Shown here: in pieces, positions 5,336 to 6,173 of the stretch
Layout of the letters: each line of letters starts with the position of its first letter
Numbering within the stretch: the stretch's first letter is position 1
Assembly (NCBI GenBank): GCA_046714215.1
Contig: JBKKBM010000257.1
Location: 1-6,173, forward strand
Reading direction: 5' to 3'
Length of the DNA stretch: 6,173 nt
From: DATLCI01 sp046714215
GTDB taxonomy: Bacteria; Acidobacteriota; Terriglobia; Terriglobales; Acidobacteriaceae
Made by a program: the position numbers and the translations under genes
The notes under the pieces: generated by a model
Told to the model about the DNA's origin: nothing
The model's input: only the letters and a program-made list of their open reading frames with translations
Database searches by the model: none

Positions 5336-6173
5336 ATGAAATCTTTAGGCGGACTTTTTTGTATCAGCTCGGTCGCCGGCTGGACTGGTGGGGCTGTGCT
5401 TCTCTTTTGCGCCGCCGTAGGTACATCCGCCCATGCACAGACCCCTGCCCCAGTACCCGCGCCGCGCGTGGATGCGCAGAGAGTTGATGCACAGACTCTG
5501 GTTCGTCGTGCCGCCGCCAATGCCCTCACCGCCGCCCAGGACACCAGCAAGATATTCATCTATCGCGCCGCCAAAGAAACCAACTCCGGCGCTGCAGTCC
5601 GGGACATGATTGAGACCAAAGAGGTGATCCTGGCCCGCACCATCACCTGGAATGGTCAAGAACCCTCCGTGTCGGAGCGCGCGAAGGAAGACGCCCGCCT
5701 TGATTTGCTGGTGACCAGCGCCGAAGAGTTACGCAAGAAGAAGGCGGAGCAGGAGGCCGACCGCAAACGCACGCTGCAATTGGTGCGCGCGCTCCCGGAC
5801 GCACTTGTGTTTCAGTATGACGGCACCGAGATGGTCCACGGTCGCGAAGCCATCCGACTGAAGTTCACGCCCAACCCGAACTTCAGTCCTACGTCGAAAG
5901 AGACGTACGGATTGAAAGCGGCCGCGGGCAAGCTATGGATCGACCAGGCCCACACGCAGATCGTCCGCATGGATGCCACCCTCACAGAGAATGTTTACAT
6001 CGGCTGGGGCATTCTGGGGCACATCAGCAAAGGCGGGCGGTTGGAGCTGGAACAGAGCTTGCTCCCGGGCAACGCGTGGCGCATCACGAAATTGAATATC
6101 GAGGCCACGGGCAAGGCATTCTTCTTCAAGACCATCCGCATCAAGCAGCGCCAATCCGGCTGGGACTACCGGC
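5336..6173 (+). CDS. Exported protein of unknown function (C-terminus beyond the window)
   Basis: The first 279 codons are present; the frame stays open to the right edge. The N-terminus is a signal peptide: MKS, a hydrophobic stretch (about 13-29, GAVLLFCAAVG) and a SAHA|QT cleavage site after residue 34, followed by a Pro/Ala-rich linker. The mature part has a charged helical segment (about 112-150, with ELRKKKAEQEADRKR). After it comes a beta-rich region with alternating strands such as AIRLKFTPNPNF, GKLWIDQAHTQIVRMDATL and GGRLELEQSLLPGNAWRITKLNIEATG. This pattern recalls LolA/LolB-like periplasmic lipid-carrier folds, but that is only an impression. No lipobox is seen; C9 and C25 are not in a lipobox context. 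No ribosome site lies at normal distance before the ATG. A TAATCT at 5324-5329 could give a leaderless mRNA. It is isolated from upstream genes by the terminator. Confidence 0.8.
   Translation, partial: MKSLGGLFCISSVAGWTGGAVLLFCAAVGTSAHAQTPAPVPAPRVDAQRVDAQTLVRRAAANALTAAQDTSKIFIYRAAKETNSGAAVRDMIETKEVILARTITWNGQEPSVSERAKEDARLDLLVTSAEELRKKKAEQEADRKRTLQLVRALPDALVFQYDGTEMVHGREAIRLKFTPNPNFSPTSKETYGLKAAAGKLWIDQAHTQIVRMDATLTENVYIGWGILGHISKGGRLELEQSLLPGNAWRITKLNIEATGKAFFFKTIRIKQRQSGWDYR

Overview
The window looks like chromosomal DNA of a GC-rich, Gram-negative, non-proteobacterial organism. An Acidobacteriota member (Solibacter/Bryobacter-like) is my best guess. This rests on the pilB-pilT-pilC gene order, the style of the PilB sequence and the neighbouring unfamiliar proteins. 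It is an inference, because no taxonomic marker gene is present.

Left half (1-3456, minus strand): a type IV pilus motor operon read right to left. It starts at a good sigma70-type promoter (TTGACA-17-TACGAT at 3428-3456). A leader of about 140 nt follows, holding a hairpin and two 20-nt imperfect direct repeats spaced exactly 30 bp apart. Then come pilB (extension ATPase, with an N-terminal domain carrying two c-di-GMP-binding-type motifs), pilT (retraction ATPase) and the first 119 codons of pilC (inner-membrane platform), which runs off the left edge. The three proteins build and retract the pilus: PilB and PilT dock alternately on PilC.

Middle (3485-4177): a 176-aa minus-strand protein that I do not recognise, with a hairpin after its stop, and a 126-bp divergent intergenic region with dyad symmetries. 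Right of it, on the plus strand, is an HhH-GPD DNA glycosylase (4178-4960) of the MagIII-like branch of the endonuclease III superfamily. It lacks the catalytic lysine and one of the four Fe-S cysteines, and carries an odd palindrome-bearing insertion.

Right part (4961-6173): a 375-bp gene-free stretch that is not empty. It has a small hairpin after the glycosylase, a -10-like TATAAG, and a segment that folds by hand into a long rod: a closing stem, a symmetric 18/18-nt internal bubble and an apical stem. A strong intrinsic terminator follows (5243-5268). This is the best candidate for an undescribed element here: a stand-alone RNA of about 171 nt with 6S-like architecture, or less likely a leader regulating the next gene. 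The last gene (from 5336) encodes an exported protein of unknown function with a signal peptide, and is cut by the right edge.
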